The notes under the pieces were generated by a model. It had not been told where the DNA came from. It was given only the letters and a program-made list of their open reading frames with translations, and did no database searches. Source: Platynereis dumerilii (Eukaryota > Annelida > Polychaeta > Phyllodocida > Nereididae). From it: a DNA stretch of 64,000 nt. The position numbers and the translations under genes were made by a program. The DNA lies in contig JAPTHN010000001.1 of the NCBI GenBank assembly GCA_026936325.1, positions 78,561,380 to 78,625,379 on the forward strand. The letters run 5' to 3'. Positions 43,436-55,793 of the stretch are shown here, in pieces; the stretch's first letter is position 1; every line of letters starts with the position of its first letter.

Positions 43436-46400
43436 TCAGAATGATCCATTGTGTCGTGATTGCTGATGTGGTGGTCCTTGTGGTCGATTCTGAGGAGGTG
43501 GTCGTTGGTTGCGAGACAATGGGCCAGCACTTTGAGAACGGTATGCAGTCCTAATGCCATTAGGATAGTCAACACGCGAGTTGTTAGATGCATACTGAGC
43601 ATTATTGTTATATTGCTGTTGTGTGGAGTTAGCGTTGTCACGTGGGCGATTATTGAAAATCTGATTGTTCTGGGGAAGTGGTCTAAAATTAGCAGATCTA
43701 TTAGGGTTAGAAAAGCCATTAGCAGAAGCATTTCTGTTTGAATTGACAAACCTATTAGGAAAGGGTCTGATAGGGCCATTATACCGTTGATTGCCAATAT
43801 TGTTTGCAGAATTATCATGATTGTAAGACCGTCCTCCAGACTGATAATCAGAAGAAATTGGTTGATTGTATCGCTGGTTGGGGATGAATCTGCGACAATG
43901 AGTAGCTATATGACCTCGAAGTCCACAACGGAAGCAAGTAAGATCCAAGGAAGAAGATTGACTATAAGGCATTTGCTGAGAGACATATTGGGGTTGAGTG
44001 TCGCCCATTGAGGCATCACGAGGTCCGAGTATCTGAGGCAATTGCTGCAAAGACTGATTGAGAGCGCCCATAGATTCCTGTAAAGTGAGCAAAGTTGATT
44101 GCGGATTCCCTGTGTCGAATTTTGTACTAGGAATTTTGGTAACATCAACATGCTGAGCGATAACCTCGCGCTCCATGATACTCTGCACTATTGGGATCAA
44201 TTCGTCAAGAGGTTTGTTGTCGTCAATTAACTGAAGAGAATGTTGTAAGGTCAAAGGCAAGCCCTTACGAAAGTATAGAGCTACAACTGATTCAGGTAAG
44301 CCCAAGCGTGACACCAATTCCTTAATCTCATCCAAGTACTTGCCAACGCTATCACCATAGGTGATACGTTTCTGAGACAAGGCATCAAGAATAGATGCTC
44401 GACTCCTTAACAATGAAAACTTATCTAGGAATAACTTCTCAAGTTTAACCAAACTCATTGGCTGGAGGGCATCACACCAATTGCGAGCGTGACCCTCGGT
44501 AAACAACTGCAGGCGGTGTAAGATCTGCTGCTCATTTAAATTATGTAATTTTACATGATCCTTGAATTTAGTGATCCATGCCTGTGGAGTCAAATTGTCC
44601 GACTCTCCATTAAAGACTGGAGGTTTCATTTCTGAAAAATTAAGAGGCTTAGTTCTAGGCTGTGGTTCTGGCAATTGAGCATTAAATGCTGCTGCAGGAA
44701 GTGATGAAGGTAGGGGACCTAAAGTAGATACAGGGAAAGAAGAAGAGATTGGGCGTTGGATAGATTGAGTAGCTTGATAAGTAGCGTCCCTAGTGGCTTG
44801 ATAAGAAGGTGGGTGATAGATAGACGTACGTGAACGAGTGAGGTCCTGTGGGTGAGATTGAGCCTGTGAATGAAAAGTAGTGGAAATAGGGTCAAAATCC
44901 TGTATATCATTGAAGACTTGAGTAGCTGAAGAGGCTTGAGATTGCGTAGTCTGCTGAGAAAAGTGTGAGGGTTGGCTAACATGGTCATATAGTAAATCAT
45001 CACCAGTACGAGTTGCGGGGTCATGAGAAAATGCGCCCAATGCAGCATTTTGACTGGAAGGATTAGAAACGTTAAAATCCTGATTATTTGAAGCCATGGT
45101 TGAGCCAGAAGGTGGCTGAGCAGATAAGCGATGTAGAAGTGCCTGGTGACTAGGATCTGTGTAGCCTATAACTGGTTTAGTACTAGAATGAGGAGTATGA
45201 GGTGGAAATAAAGCTTGAGTGGTGGTATTAGCTGTGCGTGGTCTTGAAATAGAATGTACAGTAATTGGAGGAGTCTGAGAAACAGTGGAGAACTGAACAG
45301 TAGTTCTGATAGAATTCCGTGCAGAATTCAGGGAAGCAGACACAGAGGTACCAGCAACAGAGGCCTGAGTAGGAGTAGTGGAAGGCAGGGGGGGGTGTAG
45401 TAAAGGAAGAAGCTCCTGGTGGCAGCCGGGTGGTCCTGGGCGACGTATCAATCTGCAGGTGAGGTGGCCGGGAGTGGGCCGGGGGGGAGGTTGGAAGCTG
45501 CTGTGAAGATGAAGGGTTATGATGAGACTGGTTGAAATGAAGGTTATTAAGAGATTGTTCTAATTCGTCGTTCCGAAAGGTATCATTGGAAGCGTTATCA
45601 AGCCTAAAAGGGTCCTCAGGAGGCGGAACGTGCTTTTGGTGACAAAAACCACCTATTGAAGGAATTTGATCGTCACGCAACTCTGGCTGTCTAAAATGAT
45701 TATGAATAGAATCGAGGTGTTCTTGAGAAAGACGTGGTTGGGTATGTTGCCGGGGGGAGCCTCGTGGACTGACGTCTGAACTGTGGTGGTGGTGAGTCTC
45801 AGAACCGTGAATAGAATGACCAGGAGAAGCAGGAGGTGATTGAAGATGTTCAATACCTTCAGCAGCAGATGTAACAGGGGGGGTTTGTGCAGCAGCACCA
45901 GGCTGTTCGTTAGTATGCAATGAGTGTGAGACGGGCGGTTGTTGGGTGATATCAGAGGCCAACGATGCACCAGGCTGCAGAGGGTCAAATTGAGCGACAA
46001 CAGAAGAGTCAGAAGGACCAGCCTGGGCAGCGGGGTTATTATTATTTATCACAGTCTTATCAGAATTATCAGTATTATCAATAACGTTAGAGTCGGCAAC
46101 CTGAGCCTCAGAATCAGAAACAACTGGAGATTTATCCTTATCAGAATTATCAGCAATACTCTTACCAGCGTTAAGATCAAGATGCGAATTATCTTCGTCA
46201 GAATCAGAATCGTGTTGTCCAGGGGAGACGTCACGAGATTTTAAATTATCATCAGAAGCTGTGGAAACACGGGATTTATCAGCCGGATCATCAATGTCTA
46301 CATGTAAAGGCTTAGTCAATGAAGATTTGTCTTCTAGGGGCTGATGTGCAGGCTGTTGACCCGAAAGAGCAGTGTCAACATAAACTTCAGTCACATCAGG

Positions 46401-46799
46401 ATTTATTTTAGTTTTAGAATTATCGCCCTGACTTGTACTAGAGGAGGATGAGTCAGATTCTGACATCATGAGGGTAAGGGGATAAAGCCATACATTTGTA
46501 GGTTTTTTCAAATACGTAGTATAACGAGCAACACAATCCCTACAGAACTGAGCAAGGTCAGGTAAGGTAAGACTCAAACACCCAATTTGGTTTAATATTG
46601 ACTCGTGGACCTGCCATGTAGCATCATTACCATTGGCTGCCAACAATAACCATTCATGAAAAAGAAATGCGGGAGTTCGGTGTTGAATATAACGAGAAGC
46701 ACGAGCAGACAAATATCCCCGATCAACTGCAGTTTGAGCTTCCAAACGGAATTTAAGTAACCACTGTTCAAGTGTCAGCTGCGTCAACGGGACAGACAT
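43436..46799 (-). CDS. Gag-like region
   Basis: Two overlapping open frames cover it. The upstream one (46799-45228, 523 codons) starts with an unrecognised Trp/Leu-rich domain of about 110 residues, followed by a long Ser/Asp/Asn/Pro-rich stretch. The other (45451-43436, 671 codons) has a Pro/Ser/Gln-rich N-terminus, then a retrotransposon-gag core (about residues 270-440, PVFNGESDNLTPQAWI onward) and a CCHC knuckle, CFRCGLRGHIATHC, near residue 510. An Asn/Gln/Arg-rich tail ends the frame. Together these are expected to form the particle and bind RNA. Whether the upstream frame is a separate protein or an extension is not decided here. Confidence 0.75.
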
Positions 46800-48989
46800 T
46801 CAGAGCGAAGATAGAAGTAAAAATAGTAAGAGTGCCATGCATACTAGCACTCATGAGCGCGAAAACATAACTAATCTGAGGGAGGCTACGTATGAAAATA
46901 GAACCCAAAGTCAAAATAAGAGCAAAAGCCACAAAATGTGCCACCGCAAGCCCCTGCAATAATCGTGGATGTAACTCATAACACATGATAAGTAATGACC
47001 CAAGAGACCGACAGAATTGACATATAAACGTGAAAAGTCATGTAAAGCATTTTCCCAATAAAATCAGAATAATCATGCATCCCAAGTATAAGAAATAGCA
47101 AAGATAGGAATGGGATCAGCAGGAGAAACAAGGCAACAATGCGAGTCAAATAATAAATTTTTGAATACATAAAAGAATTAAGCACGGCTCGAGAGCGTCG
47201 TTCGATATGTAGGAATTAAGTAAAAGTGCCCAGCACATAATTCAATAGAAAAAGATGCTCGCAACATTGCCTGATTGAAAAGAGAGCCAAAGTTACTGGC
47301 CTTGGATAGAAAAAGATAGACCACTAGGACCAAGACAATAAAATACAATAAAACACACTATGAATATACAGTGCGCACAATGTCAGTAAAATAATTGGGA
47401 TGCATACACAGATTAAAGAAGCACATGCTGTCATACAAGAATACGATCATGAAACGATAGTCAAAATGTGATAACCAAAATTCTCTGGGACGTTCGCCGG
47501 ACGGGTAATGCCGATTAAAATTTGAAATAAAATAAAGTGTTACATGTGTAAGTTGCAAAATGAGGAAAAGGAAAGGCAGAACAGCGTGGCCATAGTAGGA
47601 CCAGGCTATTAAACCTTAGGTGCCGTGTATAGGAACTACTAATGTTATACTAAGCAATCGTTAACAGATAGTCATACTTTCGATACAGAATTACCCTATA
47701 AGGATACAGGCTATCTGCGTATCCGCAGCATAACTACCCAAGAAAGCATCATAAAGATAGGAAAATGATAAATTTAGGAAGTAGTGATCAAGTGCCTTTC
47801 CTACTAGTGTTTGCAAAATGAGCTCCTACCGTATTGGAAGATGTTCTTTTTTTTTTTATAACATCAGGTTGTTAGCTACCATTTTAATAGGATGAAACTC
47901 ACAACGGCTTCCAATTCAGTCTAACATTCTCATCATTCATTTTCATCTTCATCTATCATAGGGTGCTTCCTGGTAGCGACACTCCAGTCTTCAGGAAGCT
48001 CCTTCACATGATCATCATCCAAACTTCGCCTCATTAAAAAAGAAAAATTAATTTTTTTTTCCTATTCTTCTAGTTTTTTGTTTTTGTTTTGTTTTTTTCC
48101 CAAGGTACTTATTATTATTATTTTTTTTTCTTTTTTTGTGTTTCCCTTTATACTGCTTTCTTACATTGTTTGTTTGTTATGTAATTATTCTTTGTTTTGT
48201 TATTATTCATTTGATCATGTGTAAATAAACAAGTTCTGAGTTCTGAGTTCTGAGTTCTTAGTTCTGCAACCAAAGCCTGAAGGTGCGAGAGATGCCCCAG
48301 AGATTTGAGTGCGCTGTCTGGTCCAGGTCTGGATGAGTTGTGAGGGTAAGGTTGTGAGAAGTGCGGAAGATGAGATGCAGGTATATCGAAGCTCAAAATG
48401 AGATAATGGGTGTCCAAATAAAGATATGGGCGAAGCCCCTGAGCTACCTGGTAGGAATATTGCGCCCCCTATACTGGTGGGTGAATTGAGGCATAAGAAC
48501 ATGGCTAAGATACTAAAGTAGTAAAATAATGAAAATACTGGAGTTTTCTTTGTATGTTGAGAGTGGAGGAAAAGCATGACCGAAGATCATTACATGCTGT
48601 AATGGCATGTGGAATCGACAACTAACTTTTATTGGCGACATGGCGGAAAATCAGGTCTCTATCCTGAAGTACCATCGATTTTGTTATGCAGGCTGAGGGC
48701 AACTGTTGGTGTTACTATATCCACCTCATACCCGCTATACCTTAATTGTGTTGCCTATCGCAATTGATACATATGTAATTTGTAATGTTGTGATTATAAC
48801 ATCGTAAATATCTATGTAATCAAGTTTACGAAAACTAAAATAAGCGTTTTGACACATTCTGTTCTAACCTGTCAGAAATACTAGTTTTCGAAATGTAGTA
48901 CCACTAAAATGTTGAATAAGCATGGTAAATCAAGAGACAGTGTGACACGACAAACAAGTGCCAAGAAGCCGCAGACCGGACTCTCCTCC
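46800..48989. other. Leader-side non-coding stretch of the long element
   Basis: No gene seen. The part next to the gag-like region (46.8-47.85 kb) is AT-rich. A probable LINE 3' fragment lies at about 47870-48266. Beyond it, 48.3-48.99 kb is unremarkable until GGACTCTCCTCCA, which abuts copy B of the 396 bp repeat. Confidence 0.5.
47870..48266 (+). mobile_element. Probable 3' fragment of a second LINE
   Basis: A T/C-rich, gene-free stretch ends in AATAAACAA and then about five tandem GTTCTGA-like units (48233-48266). Short tandem tails of this kind close CR1- and L2-type LINEs. The 5' limit is a guess. No RT sequence is left here. Confidence 0.45.
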
Positions 48990-49385
48990 ATGCCATCTTA
49001 AGCTGTTTTGTCTCTGGTGCTGATGTTACTGAATAGATGGACTAATTACCGGGGATCCTGCGGGAGACACCCTAGCACTTGCCGTCACGAAACACCTACT
49101 CAAGAAATACCAGAGGCATGACCATTAAGATCCGAATACTTCTTTAATATTCAATTCATAAACAGTTACAGGATAAGTAATTCAACGGACAGTAGATATT
49201 CAACGTCATCACAATACATTAAAGAAATACCTCATCGAATTAGATGCACTATTGAAAGATACCTTCTCAATCAACCATGACCTAAGGCTCCTTTATGAGG
49301 AACCCTAATCATACTTCTGACAACGATACCCTTACCTGACGAATTCGTCACGACGCCAGGGAGACAGGGAAACCCGTGCCACCTT
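48990..49385. mobile_element. 396 bp LTR-like repeat, copy B
   Basis: Same length as copy A at 7015-7410, with about seven differences. Read on the minus strand it begins TGGCACGGG and ends AAGATGGCA, and the next bases are TGGAGGAGAGTCCGG, which would be a fitting start for a primer-binding site. That placement, just upstream of the gag-like region, makes it a candidate 5' LTR of the long gypsy-like element. The flanks show no clear target duplication. It may instead be another solo copy. Confidence 0.55.
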
Positions 49386-49714
49386 GGCAGAGGCGGGCTC
49401 TCTTCTGCTTGGGCAACCAAGCCTACCCCCTGAGATTGACACTAGGGTGCTCTGCAGCTGCGCAGAGGCACCAGGGTAACCGTTGCCATAGAAACCATAG
49501 GGTGAGTTTTACCCCGTTGCTATTATTCTAGTTCTCTTTACAATTTACACAATAATATAATATGTTACGATGTTTTATACAATAATAATATAAATGACAT
49601 TACAAGATTAAGGTTTTAAGGTTCATGGTGATTCGAAGCCAGAGGGAAATATCCTTTAAAGAACATTCTTCAAAGAATGAAGACACCTCTGAAGCGAAAA
49701 GCTCAGCGGTGACA
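49386..49714. other. Short unassigned stretch
   Basis: No gene seen. It separates copy B of the 396 bp repeat from the GC-rich minisatellite. It contains CTGCAGCTGCGCAGAGG and an AT-rich part with repeated AATAATATAA. Confidence 0.5.
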
Positions 49715-50040
49715 GTGACCCCCTCGGGCCTTGTAAAATATATAATTTGATAAGTACTCCCCGAGGTGACCCAGCCTAGTAATACAACTAGCAAAAAAGA
49801 AAAAGTTTTTCTTACGAGTGCCCCCCAAAGTTGACCCTCTCCGGCCTTTTAAAATATAGAATTTTCAATGTACCTCCCCCGAGGTGACCCCAGCCTAGCA
49901 ATATAATTAGCAAAAAAAAAAAATTTTTGCGAGTACCCCCCCCGGCCGAGGTGACCCCCTCGGGCCTTGCAAAAATATAAAATTTTCAATATACTTTCCC
50001 CTGACGGGACCCCCAGCCAAGCAAAATAATTAGCAAAAAA
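49715..50040. repeat. GC-rich minisatellite, second block
   Basis: Same family and same order of unit variants as 6905-7640, including the 'TTGACCCTCTCCGGCC' unit followed by the 'CTGACGGGACCCCCAGCC' unit. The match is close enough to suggest that the two blocks are copies of one array. Confidence 0.85.
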
Positions 50041-50099
50041 TACCGTGCAAGCACGTAAACCCCGCTGGCTCTATGTGGAGCCATTGAGACCATTCGGAT

Positions 50100-51290
50100 C
50101 CATGTGTCCGTCCGTGTGTCCGTGTGTCCGTGTGTCCGTGTGTCCGTGTGTCCGTCCGTCCATTTGTCCGTCCGTGTGTCCGTCCGTCCGTGTGTCCGTC
50201 CGCCCGTCCGTGTGTCCGTCCGTGTGTCCATGTGTCCGTCCGTGTGTCCGTGCGTCCGTGTGTCCGTCCGTCCGTGTGTCCGTCCGCCCGTCCGTGTGTC
50301 CGTCTGTGCGTCCATGTGTCTGTCCGTCCATGTGTCCGTCCGTGTGTCCGTGTGTCCGTCCGTGTGTCCGTGCGTCCGTCCGTGCGTCCGTGTGTCCGTC
50401 CGTCCATGTGTCCGTCCGTGTGTCCGGCCGTCCGTCCGTACGTCCGTGTGTCCGTACGTCCGTGTGTCCATCCTTCTGTCCGTGTGTCCGTGCGTCCGTG
50501 TGTCCGTACGTCCGTACATCCGTACGTCCGTGTGTCCGTACGTCGGTGTGTCCGTCCGTCCCTGCGTCTATCCTTCTGTCCGTGTGTCCGTCCGTCCGTC
50601 CGTACGCCCGTGGGTCTATACGTCCGTGTGTCCGTCTGCATGACAAAATAAGATAACAGGCAAAATTTGAATGAAATATGAGCAACACAACGTCTGTGTG
50701 TCCGCCCGCACGTCCGTGCGTCCGTGCGTGCGTCCGTGCTTGCGTCCATCCTTCTGTCCGTCCATCCGTCCATCCGTCTGTCCGTGTGTCCGTACGTCCG
50801 TCCGTGTGTCCGTACGTCCGTGTGTCCCTACGTCCGTACGTCCGTGTGTCCGTACATCCGTGTGTCCGTCCGTCTGTGTGTCCATCCGTCCGTACGTCCG
50901 TGTGTCCGTACGTCCGTGTCCGTCCGTCCGTCCGTCCGTCCATCCTTCTGTCCGTGTGTCCGTCCGTCCGTCCGTGTGTCCGTACGTCCGTACGCCCGTG
51001 TGTCCGTACGTCCGTGTGTCCGTACGGACGCACGGACTTTTCATTCCCATCTGCATGACAAAATAAGATAACAGGCAAAATTTGAATGAAATATGAGCAA
51101 CACAACGTCCGTGTGTCCGTCCGTCCGTCCGTCCGTCCGTCCATCCTTCTGTCCGTGTGTCCGTCCGTCCGTCCGTGTGTCCGTACGGACGCACGGACTT
51201 GTCATTCCCATCTGCATGACAAAATAAGATAACAGGCAAAATTTGAATGAAATATGAGCAACACAAAGTGAGTTATGCTTGACGAAATCC
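50100..51290. repeat. CCGT-type array with three copies of a 55 bp core
   Basis: Imperfect repeats of CCGT, CCGTGTGT and CCGTACGT fill about 1.1 kb. A 55 bp non-repeat core (starting CTGCATGACAAAATAAG, ending GAGCAACACAA) recurs at 50636-50690, 51051-51105 and 51212-51266. The last two are preceded by the palindrome GTCCGTACGGAC and TCATTCCCAT. The core plus array seems to be a higher-order unit of variable length. The long Arg-Thr-Asp-Gly and Cys-Pro-Ser-Val frames on both strands are by-products of the repeat. Confidence 0.9.
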
Positions 51291-51344
51291 CCAGCACATT
51301 GAGGACTGCAGTGCCCGTAGGCTATTACATAGCCAGCGGGGTAA

Positions 51345-52200
51345 TAAAGTACCCCCCTCCCCCGAGGTGACCCCCTACGGCCTTGTAAAATATAGAATTT
51401 TCAATGTACCTCCCCCTGAGATGACCCTCAGCCTTAGCCCTAGCAATATAACTAGCAAAAAAAATTTAAAAAATTTTTTGGCAAGTACCCCCCCGGCCGA
51501 GGTGACCCCCTCGGGCCTTGCAAAATATAGAATTTTCAATATACCTCCCCCTGAGGTAACCCCCAGCCTCCACCCAGAGAATCTACCCTAGACGAATCTT
51601 CCATTTTCGTACATTATCATAAGATTTTGGGTCAGAGCCAGTCAGCGAGCAGCATTTCTCTCCAGTTCAAAACTTTCCCGGCGATTTTCATTAAAATTAT
51701 TCAAGATTCAGCGGCCTTCGACCTGTCATTTTAAAGCTCTCAGAGAGATCTATCTATTTCAGTAACTTGCTAGTCCATACGATTTACGGAACTTCGTGAA
51801 TTGGCGAGCTCGGCCTTATTTGCATAACATGTGTTAAGGCCTGTTCATTGGCCAGCTTTGTGGGTGTGTCTGACTTATTCACTGAAGGCTTTGCTGAAGT
51901 GCCAGCCTAGCAATATAATTAGCAAAAAAGAAATTGTATTTGCGAGTACCCCCCTCCCCTGAGGTGACCCTCTCGGGCCTTGTAAAATATAGTATTTTCA
52001 ATGTACCTCCTTCTGAGGTGACCTCAGCCTAGCAATATAATTAGCAAAAAAAATTTTTTTTTTTTGTGAGTACCATCCCCGGGCCGAGGTGACCCCCTCG
52101 GGCCTTGTAAAATATAGAATTTTCAATGTACCATGACCCCCAGCCTAGCAATGTAATTAGCAAAAAAAATTAATTTTTTACGAGATCCCCCCCCCTCGGG
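51345..52200. repeat. GC-rich minisatellite, third and fourth blocks
   Basis: Units of the same family lie at about 51345-51600 and 51900-52200, separated by about 300 bp of unrelated sequence with no gene. Unit landmarks are AAAATATAGAATTTTCAAT and AGCAATATAATTAGC. Confidence 0.82.
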
Positions 52201-52205
52201 TCTTT

Positions 52206-52455
52206 TCGACATTAAAAAGAAAAGGAGCCCGTTACATGCATGATGCAGATCAATTGGTCTAGAAAATACACATGTTAATTTTGGCTTTTATACATCAAAA
52301 GCCGACTCCGTGAGAGCAAGTGACCTTTTTTTTTTGTAACTATCCCCCCTCGGGCCTCAACAACATTAAAAGAAAAGGAGCCTGTTACTTTATGTAGGTT
52401 GGTCTATAAAATGCACATGTTTAATTTGGCTTATATACATGAAAATCCCACTGCG
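52206..52455. repeat. Direct repeat, about 100 bp, two copies
   Basis: The copies at about 52209-52320 and 52360-52460 share 'AGAAAAGGAGCC', 'TTGGTCTA', 'CACATGTT' and 'GCGTGAGAGCA'-like phrases in order. Each is preceded by CCCCTCGGG, as in the minisatellite, so they may be an associated unit. Confidence 0.7.
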
Positions 52456-55400
52456 TGAGAGCACTTGGAAATTTACTATCACTATTTCAGTCTTAGTCCT
52501 AATCTTAATCATCATCATCATCAGACTAAATACGAAATGATGATGTACTTCTGAGCAGCCTGGTTGCCTAGCAAAATATAGCGTCACAACTGCTGCAGGC
52601 CCTGAAATATTTGTGACGTCACCATTTTCTGTTCTCGTTTTTTAACAGCATGGCAGCCAGTAATCTGCTATCAGCTAGAAGCATAATTATGTTTTTTATT
52701 GAATGCAGTAATACGTACGTATCTGTTCTTTGCTAGTTCAAAGTTTTAGCTTCTCATCTTTATCCAAAATTTTTTCTCGGTTAATTTCAGTCAACTGTAA
52801 CTAAAATTGTCTTTATTTCTTTAAATTGACATTGGCACATTCATGGTACTGCAGTAAAAAAATGACTTCGTGAAATTTTTTGATTTTTTGCCATTTGTTT
52901 GACAAGAACTTGTTTATGATATATGCAAATTTAAAAAAAGTCTATATGATCGTTTTCCTAAAATTTGTTTACTGCCAAAATTGATGTAAGCAAAATCTGC
53001 AATTAGTGTGTTGGTGCCCTTTGAGCTCTTACAGAAAAAAATATTTTGGTTTTTTTCTTCAAGTTTATGGCAAATGTATTGGTGTACATCCATGGGAACG
53101 TTTTTGTGTTACAAATGCATGTAATGCTTTATTCTGTGGTATATACCAAAAAGTGGCAAAAACTCAATTTTTGACTTTTAAGCAGGAATCAGGCTAAACA
53201 TGCTGTTACCATGGCAACCAAACGAGTTGGTGAAATTTTTTTGTTTTTCATTTTTGGAATGTGTGGGTCCCATAGAGTACTTGTGCAAAATTTTAGAAAA
53301 TCTGTACGATCTAACTACCTGGCTTGAGTCACCTTAACTGCAGCTGGGTTATAAATACAAACACTTTTACAGAAATTGGTCCATGAAAATAGTTATACCT
53401 GACCCAATCATATATACTTCGTGGATCTGTTGCTGAAAAGAAAGAAAAATTTTAATTTGTGCATAGACGACCCCTAAACCCCTTTTAAAATACGCCCGCA
53501 CCTGTCTCACCTGAATGGCGGGAGTTTGATTCATAGCATGCTGTGTTCCCCAGCCAGGCATAATGGACGATTCCAAACTTAACATACTTGCTCTTCTGTG
53601 AGTCCCCGGCTGTCTGCCCTGTTGCTGATGGGAATGAGCGTGACTGCTGCGGCATTTTATCTGGATTGAGCTGCTTATGTGAAAAAACAGAGGACATTTC
53701 CCACACACCGGCAATCCTCAACCAGTTAAGAAGTACAGGAACAGCTCACAGCTCGTGTACAGGTTAGTGAAGCCTCCTATTAGATTTGGGAGCTGCATCA
53801 TTTTGTTCATTCATGGATATGGGCCTGACCGGTGTGTAAATTCTCCATCACTTTCACTGATGAGTGGGACTCAAACCGGCTGTCACAGGTATCCACTTGA
53901 TACATTAAATGCATGTACCGGTATATTGATTTGGTAAGTCATGGTATCTGGGCTGCTAAATGTATACATTTTGAAATGTTGAGTGTCACTGACTTTCACC
54001 ATTTTCTTGCATGCATGTGCACTTGTGTTTCACAGTCAGTGACAGTGTTTGTGAAGATTTGAGGTTGTGTAACTGTGAACACTGGAAAGTGATTCATGTG
54101 TAAGGATTCATTGGGAGGGAGGTGCATTTGCATGCTAGTAATACTACAAGTAATAGGAAGTTGTTTAGTCAGATTAAAATGATTTTGAAGGACTAGACAT
54201 ACATATGATAGATAGAACTTATAGAAGTGGTTGATATTCTCTATGCTGGCCTACTCCCAATACATCCTATTAAATTGGTAAAGTCTATAAAAGAAGGGAT
54301 AGTGAACTCGTGTGCACTCTTGAGAAAAGTAAACATGAAACTCAGGGAAGTATTGGCATTTATTTCCTCATTCTGAAGATGTCAGAATGTGATGCCATCT
54401 AAAAAGGTAGGACCCACCTGACCAGGAAGGACAGATTAAAATGCAGTGGCAGATCCGGGGGGGGGGGGGGCTAATGTTGTCGTTGGAAACTCCGAGATTA
54501 AATAAAATTTTGTATCTTGTGTCACACACCCTATAAGCATACTATTATAGGCCGCTGTAGGCTAGATGGAGTATCATCCCCAGAATGATGAAGTCCATTA
54601 TCTAACTGTAGGCCTATAGAAGCAATGAATGTAGTGTCCAGAGATAGTAGGCCTATAGGCGAATCCGGAGGGTGACGCCTCCAGTATTCAGTCAAGTTTC
54701 ACAAGCGGCAATTTTCAAAAGAACTTCAGTATTCAGTAATATTTATTTATAATCCTTAATCATGTATGAAAGGCTATGAAAGTGGCAGGGGCTAATCCTG
54801 AAAATGCCTGGTTGGAGGGGACGGGGCCATCATATGCAGCAAACTGCATGGCGGTGTACGGCTTTTCTAATCATGTCTATGTTAATTACAGGTCGGGGGG
54901 GGGGGCGTACTTGCTCAGAGATTTGCTAGACTAATCACAGTAATCAGTATAACTATTGTCAACTGACAGGAGAATATTTATGGTCATTCAACATTAGTCC
55001 GAAGTAACACCAACCTAGCCGTCTATCATAGGTCCATTTTGTCACAAGTATTGAAAATTTGCAATGTTCAGCCATCTGTATTGCGCTATTGGTATGTGTA
55101 CAATTCAGTGTCTGTGTGTCTGGTGCTGAGATCTGGAATAGCCTGCTCACTGGTCGATTCTTGTTTTGACACCAGGTAATTTTCTGATGCCAGTGTGCTG
55201 CCACTGCAGGCAGGAGTAGATCCACTGACTCAGAATGCCGAGTGCAGACAGTTCGCTTGAAGTTGAGCTAAGTTGAAGTCAGAATTGAGGAGGGGGAGGT
55301 ACACTGTTACTGACCTGGACCTGGTATATGATACACACATGTAAATGTACCACAATACACATAGGAGTTGTACATGTTCTCTTCAATACACATTACAAAT

Positions 55401-55592
55401 ATCTTGTGTATTGATATTACACTGTAGACCTAAGGGGTGCACAGCATCATGTCTGTAAGTCTGTTGACATATAGTTAAGTTCTATAGACATTATGGTCAG
55501 ACACTCAAGTCTGAAGGATAGATAAACAGATGGTCTTAGATAAAGTGATAAGGAAATTAAATACTTCAGGGAACTTTCAGTGTAGGGAAGTT
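52456..55592. other. Non-coding stretch upstream of the SINE cluster
   Basis: No gene I can support. Short ORFs at 53367-53721 (-) and 54959-55225 (-) have no recognisable domains or clear splice context. G-runs lie at about 54459-54470 and 54896-54904. The sequence looks like ordinary intergenic or intronic DNA, and an upstream exon or promoter of the desaturase could lie here unseen. Confidence 0.5.
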
Positions 55593-55793
55593 TGGGAGGG
55601 TTGGTCTAGTAGTAGCGTGCTTGGCTGCCAATCGCTGGGTCCAGCGTTCAAATCCGGCTCTTGCCAGGTCACATGGGCCTATGTTGGACGGCTGTTTCAA
55701 TCATCCTTAGCCTCATAGCTGTGAAATCCTTCTGTCCTATTAGCCTACCAAGTGAATAAATAAAGGACGTGAAGCCCCTGTCATCCATCCATT
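55593..55793 (+). mobile_element. tRNA-derived SINE, copy 2
   Basis: A box GGTCTAGTAGTAGCGTGC and B box CGTTCAAATCC, then the family body and a CATCCATCCATT tail. Several substitutions relative to the copies at 18109 and 59989 point to moderate age. Confidence 0.88.

Larger units (their letters stand above)
28534..48989 (-). mobile_element. Very long Ty3/gypsy-like element with envelope-like gene
   Basis: Gag-, pol- and env-like regions lie in that order on the minus strand over about 17.6 kb, with long non-coding spacers. The gag has a CCHC knuckle, the pol has protease, RT and RNase H of Ty3/gypsy type, and the env-like region follows. The ends are not settled: the 5' LTR may be copy B of the 396 bp repeat (48990-49385), and the 3' end may lie to the left of the 13 kb insertion, in 13.2-15.5 kb or even at 7.0-7.4 kb. 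If so the element would be about 24 kb without its insertions. It looks broken in a few places. The nested insertion of a second LTR element makes it older than that one. Confidence 0.7.

Noticed and set aside
28534-48989. Polinton or other DNA virus-like element, because of the great length
   Set aside because: A gag with CCHC knuckle and a retroviral-type protease-RT-RNase H are present; no protein-primed polymerase, capsid or packaging ATPase is seen.
49986-51266. Long open frames on both strands (up to 357 codons) reading Arg-Thr-Asp-Gly or Cys-Pro-Ser-Val
   Set aside because: They are translations of the CCGT/CCGTGTGT array, open in several frames on both strands at once, with no other coding sign.
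53367-53721. Overlapping minus-strand ORFs as a possible exon
   Set aside because: No recognisable domain, two frames equally open, no clear splice context.
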